A stretch of DNA of 64,000 nucleotides from Balanoglossus misakiensis (GCA_040954595.2 CM082579.2:310001-374000); one strand, 5' to 3'; counted from the first letter of the stretch, positions 1 through 13,594 are shown. The notes: a model not told the origin generated them from the sequence alone. Made by a program: numbers and translations.

Positions 1-3000
1 AAAGGTGACCAGTACTTGACTTCCAGAGCCTGGCTTGAAAAACATGGCTTGGTAGCCAAACGACTTGGTTTCTATGATGTCTTGGCTAATGTGGCATTCA
101 AACATTGTGATGGTGTTGTTGATGTGAAGGGCCCACCAGATGATGGCTATACTGATGCTGTAAGTGATGATTTCACTTCAGACTTTTTAATCTAATCACT
201 GAAGAGATTTGCCAACCTAAATTGCTGTTTTTCCAAAAGTATGCAACCACAGGTGTGTAATTCTAACTTCACACTGTTTCTTGTAACTTTACCCAGGCTA
301 GCAGAAATAAGCTGATCAATGCACAGTACTGTGATCAATTCTGTCATGTTCTGTGGAAAGATGGTACCGTGAAACATGTCCACGTCACGTCAGATGTTCA
401 CAGGAATTATGAAAGAAGAATGGCTGTTGCCTTGGACGCCATTCAACAAAGGTTAGAGATTTTTCGTTCTTCAGATATTTAGATTTGATCACTTTCATTG
501 GGAGAGCTGAACTTTGTAATAAAAATTGACACAAGAAGTCACACAACTGTTTAATGCTAATTCTACTCAAAGATTCAAAATACATGTGCTTGTGTATACA
601 GTAAACAAGGCCAACATACAGTTAGTTTCTCTGCAATATGATTTATCATCCAAGTCATATAACATCTAGAGTTAACACTACCTATTATTCATCTAAGTTT
701 ATTCCGGTATGTTCCTAACCCAAATTATCTTGTTGCATAGGATTGATTGGCTCCAGCAAGGAAGTCGGGAATTGTTTGGGACAATCATTGAAGATCAAGT
801 ATACATTCTAATTGATTCCTCCAGTTCCATGAATCCTCATCTTGATTTGGTCAAAGAAAAACTCATTCGTCTAATGGAGGTAATGAGAATGTGGTACATT
901 GTTCTACATCACCATCAGTGATGGATGACTGTCATCAATTTGCTCAGTACAACACTCATTATTAATGTGCCACTTCTTACTCCTTTAACGGGGAACTTAA
1001 TTATTGAATTTTACACTGCCACAAACCTGTGTTGCACATCCTACAGTATTTCCACATTTTCTCACAAAGCTCTCTGCAGAGACAATGCTAAATCACTTTA
1101 ATCCACATTTTTCCCAAAAGGAACAACTGCGTCACAAAATGAAGTTCAACCTCATTAAATTTGGCACCAGAGCCATGATGTGGAGAGACAGGATGGTTGA
1201 TGTCAATGAATCCAATCTGCAAAGTGCATGGAATTGGGTGCGAGGTCTAAGTGCAAATGGATCCACCAACACATTGGCTGCATTGAAATTGGCACTTAGT
1301 GATCCAAACACACAGGCTATTTATCTGTTGACTGATGGCAGACCTGACCAGGTATTGAAACGTCCATTTTCATTTCCTCATTAATTGTCCGTTCTTGCAA
1401 GCCAGAGTCATCTACCTCTGCTCCAACACAGAAACTTTTGCCTTAAAGAGGTTGTGGTTTACGACGATGTTATTTTATTATGGCTTCAAGATAATTTCAA
1501 ATTTTAGTTTCCTAATAAATATCTTTTGATTATTAAGGCCACCACTAATACACTTCCATGAAATGTTTTCTGAGACGATTGTTTAATGCATTTACAGCCA
1601 CAGAAGACTGTGTTAGCTCAAGTTCAACTTCAGCAGAAAGTTCCAGTTCACACAATCTCATTCAACTGTGCTGATGCAGAAGCCAATGAATTCTTGGCTC
1701 AGTTAGCAGCTGACACAGGAGGTCGATATCACTATTTCTCTGAGGAAGGCAGTAGAGATCCTGGTGGCCCAATGCCATTTGAGGTAACAACTAACTTATA
1801 TTATATCACTTTGTGGTTTTGTTATTTGCACGAAATGAGTATTGCCTGATATCATGGTGATCCTCAGCTGACTCCAGTTAGATTTGCAATTGGTCAGTCC
1901 AGAACAGTAGCTGGTGTGTAGCATTTTCATTTCAACGTAAATTGTATTTTAAACATTTGAATATTTGTGTCCATTGTTAAACTTTGTAGAGTGAGGATAT
2001 TAGACTTCTGAAAGATGAACTGGAAACAGGAAGAGAAGATTTGGCAAAAATTGCAAGACTTCGAGCGGAATGTGCTGCTTTGGATTGGACAAACTCCAAA
2101 AGTGATGCAGGATGTGGAAGAGAGCATGGCTTACCGTAAGTGGAATTTTTATTCTGTGTGTACGAGATTTTGTGTTTTGTTGAATTCAAGAGCATTTTTG
2201 GACAAAGTCATGAAAGATAAAAGATTGTTTTCATTCACTCCACATCTCAGACAACGTCCACATTCTGCAACCGGTGTGAGAATGGAGAAACCGAAACCAC
2301 CGGTCACTCCCAGGACAACCAGACCAATGTCAGCCTTTGGTCATCGTGAAACAACTACACATATAAATTGTCATCGTGGTAATGTCTACCAGAGGCCACT
2401 GACACCAACATCCAAGACCAAACAGAAATTAGTGGCAGGTAGGAGTCTTTTAATTGAAAAAAATATGAATTATGACAGGTAGGATGTGCAATTACAGGTA
2501 TATCACTGTTTTGATGTTGTGTTTTTTAAAACTTGCTTTTTACTGGAGAGAGTGTGACAATACTCCTTGGGGGGGGGGGGGTGTCATCGTGGCTGTGGGT
2601 ATGGGTCCCATACAGCACAGTTGCCAGCATAGTAGGCGCCAAGTGTAACTGCTACAATGCACATCATTGCAAAGAATTTGATTGTTACTTTATATTACTC
2701 TGTACATCATGGCAAACAGTGAGTCATTACTGTTTAGCACATTTCAAATTTACTTTGATGCAACGTGTATTGGTTGGCAGGGTCTCCTGACCCATGGAAA
2801 TATTTATAAACAGAAAAGTTGCACATGTGCAGTTCAGTTGACCTGTGTTTCAAAAAAGTCCAACAATCATCCAGTAAATCTCACAGTTTGGTAACTTTGC
2901 TTGCCACATTTAATTTCATTTGTTTATGTTCTATGTACTAATAAATTGCCTGACCCTGAAGTGTACACAACAAAACAATACCAAGACATACGTAAGTTTG

Positions 3001-5453
3001 AGACTTCATAAATCCGAGTAATATGCATATTCATCCATAAAAAGCATGCCTGATGCAGTCCAAATTTTCCCATATGCAGCAGTCATACTTAATGTCCATA
3101 ATTACTGCTTTGTGTTTTGGCAATATCTCTAAATGACTTGTATGCTAAAGTTGCTTTCTTCCCTTGCTTATTTTCGTTTGCCCTTTTGTTTTTTGGGGAA
3201 TTTCAAGCAATTGATGGTCTTGTAGCGGGTGAGTTTGCTTTTCTGTAATGAGGTCTATTCCCTCATCAATCATAATACCTCCCACATTACTATTCAGTGT
3301 AGTTGATCCCATGGTAACAACATTATTGAAGTCTAGTGGTTCATTGTCACTGGGGCTGAATGGAAACCATTCCTGTTTCAAACTTAACCAATAACAGATA
3401 TGTACAGGATTTAACAACCTCTCAACAAAATTCAGATTTTTATTTAAGTGTATGGTTTAACCCTTTCACCCCCAGTTCCCTCTTAAGAGGTCCAATCCTA
3501 CCATAGAAAACAATGGGTTTGGACTGAATCATAGTGGTGAAAGGATTAAACACTGGGCCATGGTTACCATGCATTCCATGTGGAAAAGTCAGATGCATCA
3601 TATCATCCCTGAATGTTATCATCTGCTTCATATTGTTGAGACTCATCTAGTTTTATTGGTGAGGTGATGCAAAACCAAGCATTGGAGAAAACTCTCCATT
3701 TTAATATTGTAAGATTCCTCACTAAAGAATTAATTGCTTACTGTAGTTTAGAAAGTGAATATGATATGTAAACATTAAACCATGGGTAAAGTGAGTGAAC
3801 CAAAATGGCTGCCAAATGACTGTTTCTTACCCGTAGTTGTCACGTTTATAATTTGGTTGCTAGGTCATACAAGAACCAGTCTGATGAGAACTATGAGCAG
3901 TGGGTCTTTTGATCCGTCCAGGCAGTGGATGTTACCAGAGACCAGAGCATTGTTTGAAAAACAATGGACGAAATTCAAAACAGCTTTGCAAGGTTAGTAA
4001 CTCTAGTCTGCCCATAACATTTTAATTCATGTTTATTCTACAATTTTTCATTTGTTATCGAAATATAAACTTTTTCACAAAAAAGAATAGTTGTCAACTG
4101 CATTTGTTAAAAAATATAAAATATGTTGAATACTTTACTTCTCAGATACTGAAAAACTTGATCAACAAGAAAAAAAGAAATTAAGAAAGAAGAAGACACG
4201 ATCTAGAAGAGAAGAGTAAGTTTTAAGTTTCTTATTTGGTTTACAAATAATTTTTCCAATAATAGTTAACTACATGTAGAGTTGTTGTCAATTTGTGTGA
4301 TGGAGTAACATCATTTGCAAAGACTACCATTACTTTGCATTTCATTTTCAGACTTTGAAAAAAGACTTATGTAGAAATACTGCATTTCCCTCTCAATAAA
4401 ATGTCTCATCATTCTTTATTACAGCCCCATGGAGATGTCTTCCAAGAGATGGTTGAAATTCTACGGATTGAAAGCTCGTAAACTGACAATAATGGATGCC
4501 TTAGCTCCCACTGTGATCACACAGCGTGCAAAATATGTACCAATCATCGACAAATATGTCCTGTCAAAAGTCTTTGATGAGGTATGTCTGAGATTTATTT
4601 TGTTTGCGTACATACATCACCACTGAGCAATGGCATGAGTGTCTTGTTAAGTGAAATCTTTTCCTGATATTCTTGTTTTTGTGCATTTTAGGTTCTGCCG
4701 CTTGCACATACCACAGGAAGCAACAGGAAAGAAGTGAAACTGATCAATCCTCATGGAGTCAACCTTCTACAGTATGAGGAGAGATTGAAACATGTTATTG
4801 ACGAGTTCAAAGCTAGACTTGATGCTGTGGTATGGCGAAATCTCACACAACAGGAGAAAGACAAGTAAGTTGTTTACTGATGTTCTGAGGGACATTGACA
4901 TGATGTCACTGTCAAAGATGTACAGAGGACCCCCTTCTGCCAACCCCCCCCCCCCTTCCCCTCCACATAATCACACAACATTAACACAAAATAGCCTAGG
5001 AAGATCACATTCTCCTTCAGCAGAAGAATTCATTTGCATGTCTTGTTCACAATTTGCAGCTTTGGTGGAGAAGATGGTGGTGCTATCTCCTTCCTTGACA
5101 ACAAACTTGAGATGATGCAAGCGCTTGACCGTCTTGGCTGGCCATTACCTGAAGATGACATCACTCTGCTTGAGGAAGAAATTGAACAAGCAGCAAGATA
5201 TCTCCAACAAAGCAAGGATTTGCGAAAAGCAGCTGAGAGAAAAGCCAGCATACGTAGCATCGACAGTTACGACCGACCAAAGACTGGACGACGATCCAAG
5301 AAAACCAAGAAAAGGCGGGAAATAATCATCACAAAGACTGAAAATGATGACAATATTGAAGATGAGATCATCGATGATGGTGATGAAGGAGACGATGTAT
5401 TTGATGAGAAGTCATCTGTCAGCAAGAGTAAAGATTATGAGGTAGAATACTGA
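1..5453 (+). CDS. VWA3B-like protein, von Willebrand A domain half (5' end outside window)
   Basis: Twelve exons: 1-159, 297-451, 741-879, 1121-1351, 1598-1783, 1990-2135, 2251-2438, 3864-3992, 4146-4215, 4425-4581, 4692-4864, 5060-5441. All have GT-AG borders and compatible phases and give 705 codons. The VWA domain starts around fragment residue 125: a MIDAS-type DSSSS follows a hydrophobic strand (LIDSSSSM), then come GSTNT and LLTDGRPD, the other metal-site segments. The last exon is highly charged, with EEEIEQAARYL and Lys/Arg runs. The arrangement of an N-terminal wLxxHGL repeat, a VWA domain and a charged tail matches VWA3A/VWA3B, poorly characterised intracellular proteins linked to ciliated tissue. 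The final exon can either splice at GAG|gtagaa (5441) or read through to a TGA at 5451-5453. The splice is phase 0 with the next exons, so this is probably the N-terminal half of one gene ending at 13500. Family assignment is firm; the exact paralogue is not. Confidence 0.85.
3457..3549. mobile_element. short TTAA-flanked MITE, copy 1
   Basis: An 85-bp unit lies between two TTAA tetranucleotides. Its ends are CCCTTTCACC and, on the other strand, TCCTTTCACC. A clearly related unit in the same orientation lies at 43740-43831. TTAA duplication and CCCTTT-type ends resemble non-autonomous piggyBac elements. It lies in an intron of the VWA3B-like gene. Confidence 0.6.
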
Positions 5454-7056
5454 TCTGCCCATCTTTCCATAAACACACCTCTCATCGTCACTGCATGGAA
5501 TCTTCCACATCATAAAACATTGGCATGGACAATACCATTGTCAAATATGGGGGCGTTGTAGCAAAAATATCAATAGTGGTTTGCTGCAGGCTGTGGAATT
5601 AAGGTCCTAAAGCTCATTTTAGTCAGTGTGATGCAATTATAGTTATTTACATGTCAAATTCAAACGTTTTTCTTTTCTCATATTGACTGTATGGTTTAGT
5701 ACTTGTCCAGAATTACTTTACATAAAATTCGCAGACAGCTGTTCATTGCTAACCAAATTATTATGTACTGTATGTTATCTGCCAAGATTATCCTGCCTAG
5801 CAATGACGGAGATTGTAGTACTGAACCAGGTTTGAAATCAAAATTACCTCTAAGTACTAAGTGATATGTTATATGTATTAAACTGATGAATCAAGTTAGA
5901 TCATGTCAGAAATTGATACCATTCTCAGAATAATTCTATGAGAAGATACATGTCTCATGAATTGTGTCAAAAAGGAGACAAAATAGTTCTCCAACCAAAA
6001 GAAAATCAAATGCAATTTTCAGATTTGTCATTGAGACCCGTCGCAATATAAAATATGCAGCTGGACATACAAATGTAAAGTTTAGGATACTATTATTGAA
6101 AAAAATTGCAAATTAATTTACTACAAGTTAATTTAGTTCTAAGGTAAATTATATTGATCAAACTTGGAAAAAAGCGAAAATCAAATAAGCTTGGAAATGG
6201 TTAATGTTAATGAATAAATGTGTTTATGCTTGATTTGTGAAGACAATCATGAACAAAAGATTTTGCAGTAATTTTCAACTTGAAATGAAAACTATGCATT
6301 TTGCTAGATAAGGAACTCCAGTATCTACTATGTGCAATGGTTGGTCTCATAGCTTATAGTCAGGGTATGTCCAAAAATTCTGCACACTTTTTAGAGTACA
6401 TTTTCTGAAATGAGGCCAATTAAATGATATTACAAAGGTTAGATCATGAAAATTTGTAGAAATGGTGCTAAGGTGTCATTCTTTCCATTAAAATTGTAAT
6501 CATTAATTCCATTTTAATATCCGACCAGGTTTGTGGGAGATAAAATCTAAACTTTGGGAATGTAGATATCTACTTCCGTTTGGGTGAATGGATTTTAAAG
6601 TTTGTGTGTGTCTGCTTTGCTTGCATAGAAACTATTAAAAGTAATTTGCCATCATTTAACATGCGCATTTCTGCAAGCTGGATTAATTCGTCTATTGCTT
6701 GTTATCATGCTTATAATGTTTTGCAGTCGTCCTGTCATTATAACCATATTCAAATAAATTTTTCATTCTGCAATCGTAGGCTGTAAATTTAAATGGAAAC
6801 CGATCAAATTTGTCATATTTGATACTTGATCTGATAACACCTATCAGGTATTTATATTGCTCAGTCTTGCTGAACCAATCAGAAATGATGTTATCTGAGA
6901 AATAGTCACATGACCTCACAGTCAATATGACAGATTATTGAATAGTTTGTAAATCAGTGATTGTGAAATGCGCTATCTTTTAACATGTATTGTAACTCTG
7001 CTAATGAACTAACTTTTAGCTTTCTAATTTTTCTCTCTACCTTGCTGTGTGTGAAG
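5442..7056 (+). other. long intron or alternative 3' UTR inside the VWA3B-like gene
   Basis: No coding exon is recognisable here. If the last VWA exon is not spliced, it ends VEY-stop at 5453 and an AATAAA lies at 6213-6218, which would allow a short isoform. The 3' border has a pyrimidine tract followed by GTGTGTGAAG before the 21-base microexon. Confidence 0.5.
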
Positions 7057-10000
7057 CATAAACCTAAATCAAAGAAGGTATGAATGCATTTTTTTTAAAA
7101 ACATTCTTGACGTAAATTTTCAGTAAATGCGATGTAATTTTTTCCTGCAAGATACAACATTACACATTACAAAATGTAGATTTATATTTGCAAATTGAGT
7201 TTTATTTGTATATGTATATGTGTGTTATTAGTGTTGTCAAGCATGTTTGTTTTTTTGCAATGAACTTCAAAAGAGATGTGACAAACAGAGATATTTAGAA
7301 ATGGAAAATCCAAAATTACCCCCAAATGTTTGTTTTTCTGTGTTTCAAATGATTGACTTCATCATTTTGAAGGCATAGGGATGTGAAATCTTTGGTTGCT
7401 GATGTACGTTGCTTTCCATATTCTTCGTGTGGAGTGTTAAGTTCTAACTTGCTTTTCAAATACAGATATGATGAATATTCATGAACTGTGCAACCATGTG
7501 ATATTTTTAAAGGCGCTTAATACTGGATTGTGTCAATGATACAGTTTTTGTCAGCAGTCAGAGTGTTCATAGGTTTGGTTGTTAGACTGGTCTCTGAATA
7601 TCTCTGTTTGTACATTTTTGAAAATGGTTTGGAGCCTGAAACCAAAAGTTTCTGTTATTTTTATGTTTCACCATAGGGTTTTTGGAGTTCGATATCAGAG
7701 ACCAGTTCTAACAAGAAGCCTCCCACTTCCAGAAGGCGTATTCAGAAAATACTTGATAAGAGGAAGGGCTCAAATGTGATAGCAAGAAATGCTTCCGATG
7801 GACTGTACTATCCAGGTAAAAAATATATCAGTAATCAGTTAATTTTTCTGCTTGCTTGGTCAATCTCAGCAGATCAAAACACTCAATCCAAAAATCTTCA
7901 GAATTTAAGATTGGCTGAATTGACTGAGACAAGTCGACACTTCTCACCTTGATAATCTGACCCTTGTACACAGAGGAAAATCTTTGTTAATCAGATTTTA
8001 GAGCAATTTGATTAAAATCAGATCTGGAGTTAGGCACTGTCTTTATTTTTGCTGATTCTTGGCTGTTCTGTTCTGTATGCGTGAGGAAAGCCAAGACAGA
8101 GAACAGAAGAGCCAAAGCCAAGAAAACAGAAAAGCCAAAACTATCACCAGCGCCTAATTCTACATCTGATTTTAATCAGATTGGTTTTAGAGCAACACTT
8201 CAATATTGCCAAAACTAATCCAATGTAAAAAAATACTATAATTAATGCACAGAATCATGTAGAGATCAACACACCATAAATAACCAAGTTTACCCTTTTC
8301 TCCTTTTGGATACCTTCCTGTCATGTCAAAATGCGCAATAAACACTTCATTCCTTGCAATTGATATCCACTGCTTCATGATTTGTGATGGTGTGTGTGTC
8401 ATATTTTGATGGTGGTTGTCAAGTGTCGCTCAGTTTCAGGTATCAATGTGATGGTTGGGTCAGTGCACTGTGTCAGTATGACTTTGATGAATTTCATCAG
8501 AATGATTCGCCATAGCCCATTGGACGAGGGAGCAGACATGTGATCTAATCCAAGCCAGAAAGAAACATCTTACATGTACATTTTCTTGGATTATGAGAAC
8601 AACCACATCAGGCAGCAGAAATCATGACACAAGTAACAATGCTACCATTCCCCAAACAAATTCCACATAGCTTAAAAATCATGTAGATGAGAAATGGCCT
8701 ATATCTGTCTTCATGGCAAGCCATCCCCAAACAACCACACCAAATTCATGTTGTCAAGTTATTAAAAATGATTTGTCCCTCCACATAAACTTTTCAACAC
8801 AGGAACTGTGATCAGCTGTCCTGATGCCAGACATGTTCAAGTTCATTTCCGGAATGAGACAAGTGATTTACTTCCATCAAGGTTTGTGATTTCAATTGGA
8901 GGAGCGCAGCCTTGTCCTCAGCTCAGAGTGAGTCTTAATTCACACCTTCTTTCAGATATCTCCTTTATTATATAAGGCAGCAATTATTACTTTTGGGACA
9001 GAATTTCTAAACAGCCAAAGTCCAGTCTTTCATCTGCTTTGCTTTGAGGGCCTGTTGAAATATGTGTACAGCCTGACCCCAACCCTTGAGGATTGCAACC
9101 TGTGGTTGACTTCAAACTGTGTCATTTGCATGTCTTGCACTATAGTTATCTACAAATCATGCTAGGTTACATCATCTCATAACAGCTAGCCTAGAAAGTT
9201 GTTGTAATGTTTTTCCAACTTTCTCCACAGCCGGGTGATTATGTTTTAGTCAAGACTGGATATGATGACTTTGAATGTTGGGTGCCTGGTATTGTACAAC
9301 ACATTGCAAAATCTCATGAAAAGCAAGCCAAATATTACACTGTATTAAAATACAATAGTAGACATGTAAGTACACCTTATGTCATTCACAGAATAAAAAA
9401 TACTAACTTGTCAATTTGGGGGATAAAAGAAAATATGAAAACCAATTTTGATGCTTTCAAATGTCAAAAGATAATTCCTAATCAAGTGAAAACCAAATGT
9501 AGAAATTCCTTCAGCTCATTATTTTGAAAGTGCATTTATTTATGTTTATTTTCCCCAGACTGACGCATTGAGGAAGGATCTGATCAAGATAACCAAATCT
9601 AGATTCAGTTTTGCACTTCGGTACATCTTGGAATTACAACGGGAAGAGCATGAACGGTGAGTACATTTATTGTCCAATCACAGGATTTGCATGTGTTGAA
9701 TTAACCAATCATAAGGCATGTAACAACTGGTGTTTGGCTCTGAGACCAACCCGATGTGTGTAACATCAGTCAAATCCATTGTGCATTATTTTATCTGATA
9801 GGGATGCCATGTATCCTGACCATCACAGTGACTCGGAACGAAAAGCTCGTCGTAGAGAACGCAGACGTGAGAAACATAAACACAAACATAAACATCGACA
9901 CAGGCACCACAGAAAACACAGAGATAGCAGCAGTGACCAGCAAGATGACGAAAAACAGAAAAGTGCCAGGGATTCATCACCATCCGACAGAAGTAAAAGT

Positions 10001-13000
10001 AGAAGCAGCAGCAGAGGTGAGAGGAGTGTTAGAAGTCGCAGTGGGAGTCGCAGCACTGACCGCAGTAGGAGCCGTAGTGCAGAGGGTCACAGTAGAAGCC
10101 AGAGTAAGAACAGCAGTCGAAGCCGCAGTCGAAGCCAGAGTACAAGCCGCAGTAGGAGCCACAGCAAGAGCCGCAGTAGGAGCCGCAGCAAGAGCCGCAG
10201 CAGTAGCAGCAGCACTAGTAGCAGCACTAGTAGCAGCAGTAGTAGCAGTAGCAGCACTGCTAAAACCTCTGATGGTAAATAATGGGGGTTTGTGTGTTCA
10301 AAGATGCAAAATTACCATCGTCCATGTTGTTTGGTTTTATATTTGTTTCATAGAGGAAGTTTGGTGAATCATCGATTCTGTTTTGAGACTCTCCACGGAT
10401 GTGAAAATAATACGTCATTGTTTTCCATGGTGATATCACAGCATTCAATTTTGCAGTGCTTACATGATTGGAGAATAGTGATCCAACAACCAATCATTCT
10501 GTATTGTCAGTAAACAGAACAACATAAACAGCAGCGGATACTTCATATGAAACAAAAATAACCAAAACAAATAACCAAAGATGGTGACTTTGCCCCTTTC
10601 AAAAACTATTCCATTATTCACCATGACTAACATGAGACGCTTGGCTAAATGCATGTTGCATGGCTATACCTTAGAAAGCACAAAAATACACAACCAAAAT
10701 ACACATCTTGGGAGTTTACAGAGTAAAGTCTAGATTAATATTTCTCCTCACACATGTCCACATAGTGCATTTCAACTTCATTTCTTCCTGATGAAATACA
10801 GGCAAGTCAGTTGAAGAAGCATCACACTCTAAGAGGGACACATCTCGCTCAAGATCCCGCTCCAGATCCAGATCCCGTTCCAGATCCAGGTCTCGCAGTC
10901 CCAGTCCATTACATAGTCCTGGCATCAAAGCTTCCACTCCACTCAGCCACAGATCAGCTTCAGCTTCTCCCAGATCAAGAAGCCCACCTCACAGCCCCAA
11001 GGAATCAGAAAAAGCCTTCTTCAAAGAACAACATGAGAAGCTGCTGGCACTTCAACAGATGCTTCAAGATCAACAGGAGGCACAAAACGTTGCACAGCAG
11101 GTGAAAAATGTGACAAAAATATTTTAGACTTGAACATGTGTTATAGAAGATATTCATGCTGATCCCAGTCACATGAGATCTGTTGATTGTCCATGCCAAC
11201 ATTGCTAACCAAAACATTGTAGTAGAAAATGTTGATGCTATTTGTCAGTTATCATATTAATCTAATTTTATTTTGTAATGTACACATGCATTTGTTTTTC
11301 ATCTGCATATGAGTATTACCCTATGTAAACAAATCACAAATATGTTACAAAAATAAACTAAAATTTCAGACATAAGTAATTCTCATGGCTAAATTTTACT
11401 TTTTTAGGACTTGAAGAAACAACAGGAAGACATGTTGAAAATGACCAGAGAACTTTACGATAGCCAGATCACTCAACTGAAAGAATTACAAGAACAACAG
11501 AAAGTCTTACAAGAAAGGCATGAAAAACATCTGAATGATACTGAAGTACGTCAAATTATGAAGTACTTTCATCACCATATATTTATAAGTGTTCATTTTG
11601 AAACATTGAAAGTCTCATAAACTATCATTGCATGTCTACAGTACATGAGATTGACTATGCGATTGTTGTTTTCCTTCCAGAAATTATTTGTTCAGAGGCA
11701 GAGCCAAGAGGATGAAAGCCAAGAAGAAAAGGAGAAGAAAGAAGATGAGAAACAAAAGTCAGAACAAGAGACAGAGGAGGCATCTCAGTCAAAGTCACCA
11801 AGAGGTATACTTTCAGATCAGTCACTAAAAGATGTGTGAATTTGGCCAGTCATAAAACACAAATGAAAGTATTGTTCTTGTAAAGAATCTTGAGACATAA
11901 AATGAAAATGTCAAGTGACTAGTTGGCCACATGGCTTTAGAAAAATGGAAGATTCCACAAGAAACCTACATAAACCAATGTAATGGTAAAAGATGTGCAA
12001 ACTTTTTTAATTTCATACAACAGATATGTGAAGCCTCAATAGTCTGATATTCTCTATTTTTCACTTGAATATTTCAAAAGGTACACTATCAGAAGGAGAA
12101 GAGGTTCTTGCAAGATGGAATGATGATGGTTGGTATTACAGAGGTAGGTGATCAAATGGGAACAGGTAGATTCTGCAGAGAGGAAATGAGCAGAGTGGAA
12201 AAACCTCTTGAGAATTCATGAAAACTATGTACGTAATTGTATGAAAGAAATTAGTTTTTAAACTTCCATGTTCATCTTCTTTGGCTCCCTCATTTTCCAG
12301 GAACTGTTGCATCCATTGCTGATAAAGATACATACTTCATTCGTGATAGCATTGGTGATTTGGAGCAGATTAAACGAGCAGATATTATCACTGATGAAGA
12401 TGATTCGAGTCATATTATAAAGGTAAGATTCTTTTAAAAGTAAGCAAGTCTGCAGTTTCTTATACATCAAGCGACAGTGATACTTCCTCAGTTTTGATTC
12501 AGCATATATTTCTCCCACCATGGGTGATACTGATAGATTTTTAAAGACATTTTACTTGACCAAAGTCACAATGTGTTAATTTTGCTCACAGCCCAACGAC
12601 CCAGTCGTAGCCCTCCATCCAAGCTACTCATTCAGTTATGCACCAGGAGTCGTCCTGAGCATCTATCCAGACCTCTGGACTCACATCCGTTACTATGACG
12701 GCGAGGAAGCCAAAGTGCCAAGGGAAGAAGTCTACAAAATCACTTCTGAGAAGTTTGAAACTGATGTACGTTATATTTTACGTTCTGAAGACAACTGGGT
12801 GGGCCAGGCAGTTGTGGCCAGGAATGATACAGATGGAATGTACTACCTAGGTGAGTGGTGATTTATTGTAGTAGGCTAGTAATCTACTAGCTTTGTTGTA
12901 GGAGGTATGAAAGAGCTCAAAACTGCACCTAAAATAAATTTCAGGATCATTCATAGTATCACTTCTTTTAATTTGGACAGGTCAAGTGAAGGAAAGAGTT

Positions 13001-13500
13001 GGTAATGGTCGACAATATATCATAGAGTGGGCAGATGGATCACTGCAGATCCAGAACTCGACCTGTATCTTTGGAGCATTCACAAAACGTCACCGCCTTG
13101 CTCTGGGAGATCGAGTTCTTGCCATCGCTAACAACCAAGCATTGGTTTACTTGCCTGGCACCATTTCTAGTGTCAATGGAGTCAAATTGGTTGTCAAATT
13201 CTGTAATGGTAAAAGGTGAGTAGTAAAAGATGGTGACATCACTGATGGTCCAGGAAAATGCAAATTAGTGAATTTTTGTTGCCAACTATTTACACTCTAA
13301 ACCGAAAACAAACCCATCGAACTTTACTAACTGCTGGAAATTTACCACCATTTCATTTCAGCTCCAGGAGAGTGGATGCACAACAGTGTTTCTGGCTATC
13401 ACAAGATTACTATGACAGCGCAGTAGCTTACTACAACACCAGACAAGAAGTCTCAGACACAGAATCGGAATCCTACACAACATCTGAGGACAACCGATAG
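7057..13500 (+). CDS. VWA3B-like gene, C-terminal half: two DUF4537/Tudor-like modules with an RS-rich linker
   Basis: Fourteen exons: 7057-7077, 7701-7815, 8803-8927, 9231-9365, 9559-9656, 9802-10274, 10802-11100, 11408-11545, 11681-11804, 12081-12143, 12301-12422, 12592-12850, 12981-13215, 13362-13500. All phases agree and the reading ends in TAG (781 residues). Module 1 (exons 2-5) contains NASDGLYYPGTV and PGDYVLVK. A basic stretch rich in Arg-Ser dipeptides and a coiled-coil-like Gln/Glu-rich segment follow. Module 2 (exons 10-13) contains WNDDGWYYRGTV, then a second copy starting NDTDGMYYLGQV. These Tudor-like GxxVlArn..DG.YY.G patterns are typical of DUF4537, found in VWA3B and C11orf16 relatives. 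The first exon has no start codon and joins the VWA half in phase 0, so I read it as the same transcript. The alternative is a separate C11orf16-like gene whose start I did not find. Function is unknown; methyl-ligand or RNA-related binding would be inference from the fold. Confidence 0.8.
8007..8184. mobile_element. foldback MITE in an intron, flanked by an 11-bp direct repeat
   Basis: The sequence ttttagagcaa occurs at 7996-8006 and again at 8185-8195, as expected for a target-site duplication. Between the copies, the 29 bases from 8007 and the reverse complement of 8152-8180 agree at about 25 positions (core TGATTAAAATCAGAT, then GTTAGGC/ATTAGGC). The interior is a purine-rich CCAAGA/AGCCAAA foldback with no coding capacity. 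The 9-11 base duplication fits Mutator-like elements better than hAT (8 bp), but this class call is inference. Related palindromes occur near 55410 and 60930. Confidence 0.6.
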
Positions 13501-13594
13501 ATACGACCTATGACCTTACAGTCAGAAGGATTGACCCTTAAAAAAACATGAAAGAAAAGAAAGATAGAATTTTAACTTCTGGCATATGCTTGTA

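Noticed and set aside
2569-2581. Poly-G tract and adjacent 85-codon frame
   Set aside because: It is a simple repeat within an intron; the flanking exons splice cleanly over it.
9756-10367. 203-codon Ala/Val-rich frame overlapping the RS exon
   Set aside because: It is a frame-shifted reading of the AGC-type repeat; the RS frame fits both splice phases and continues into the next exons.
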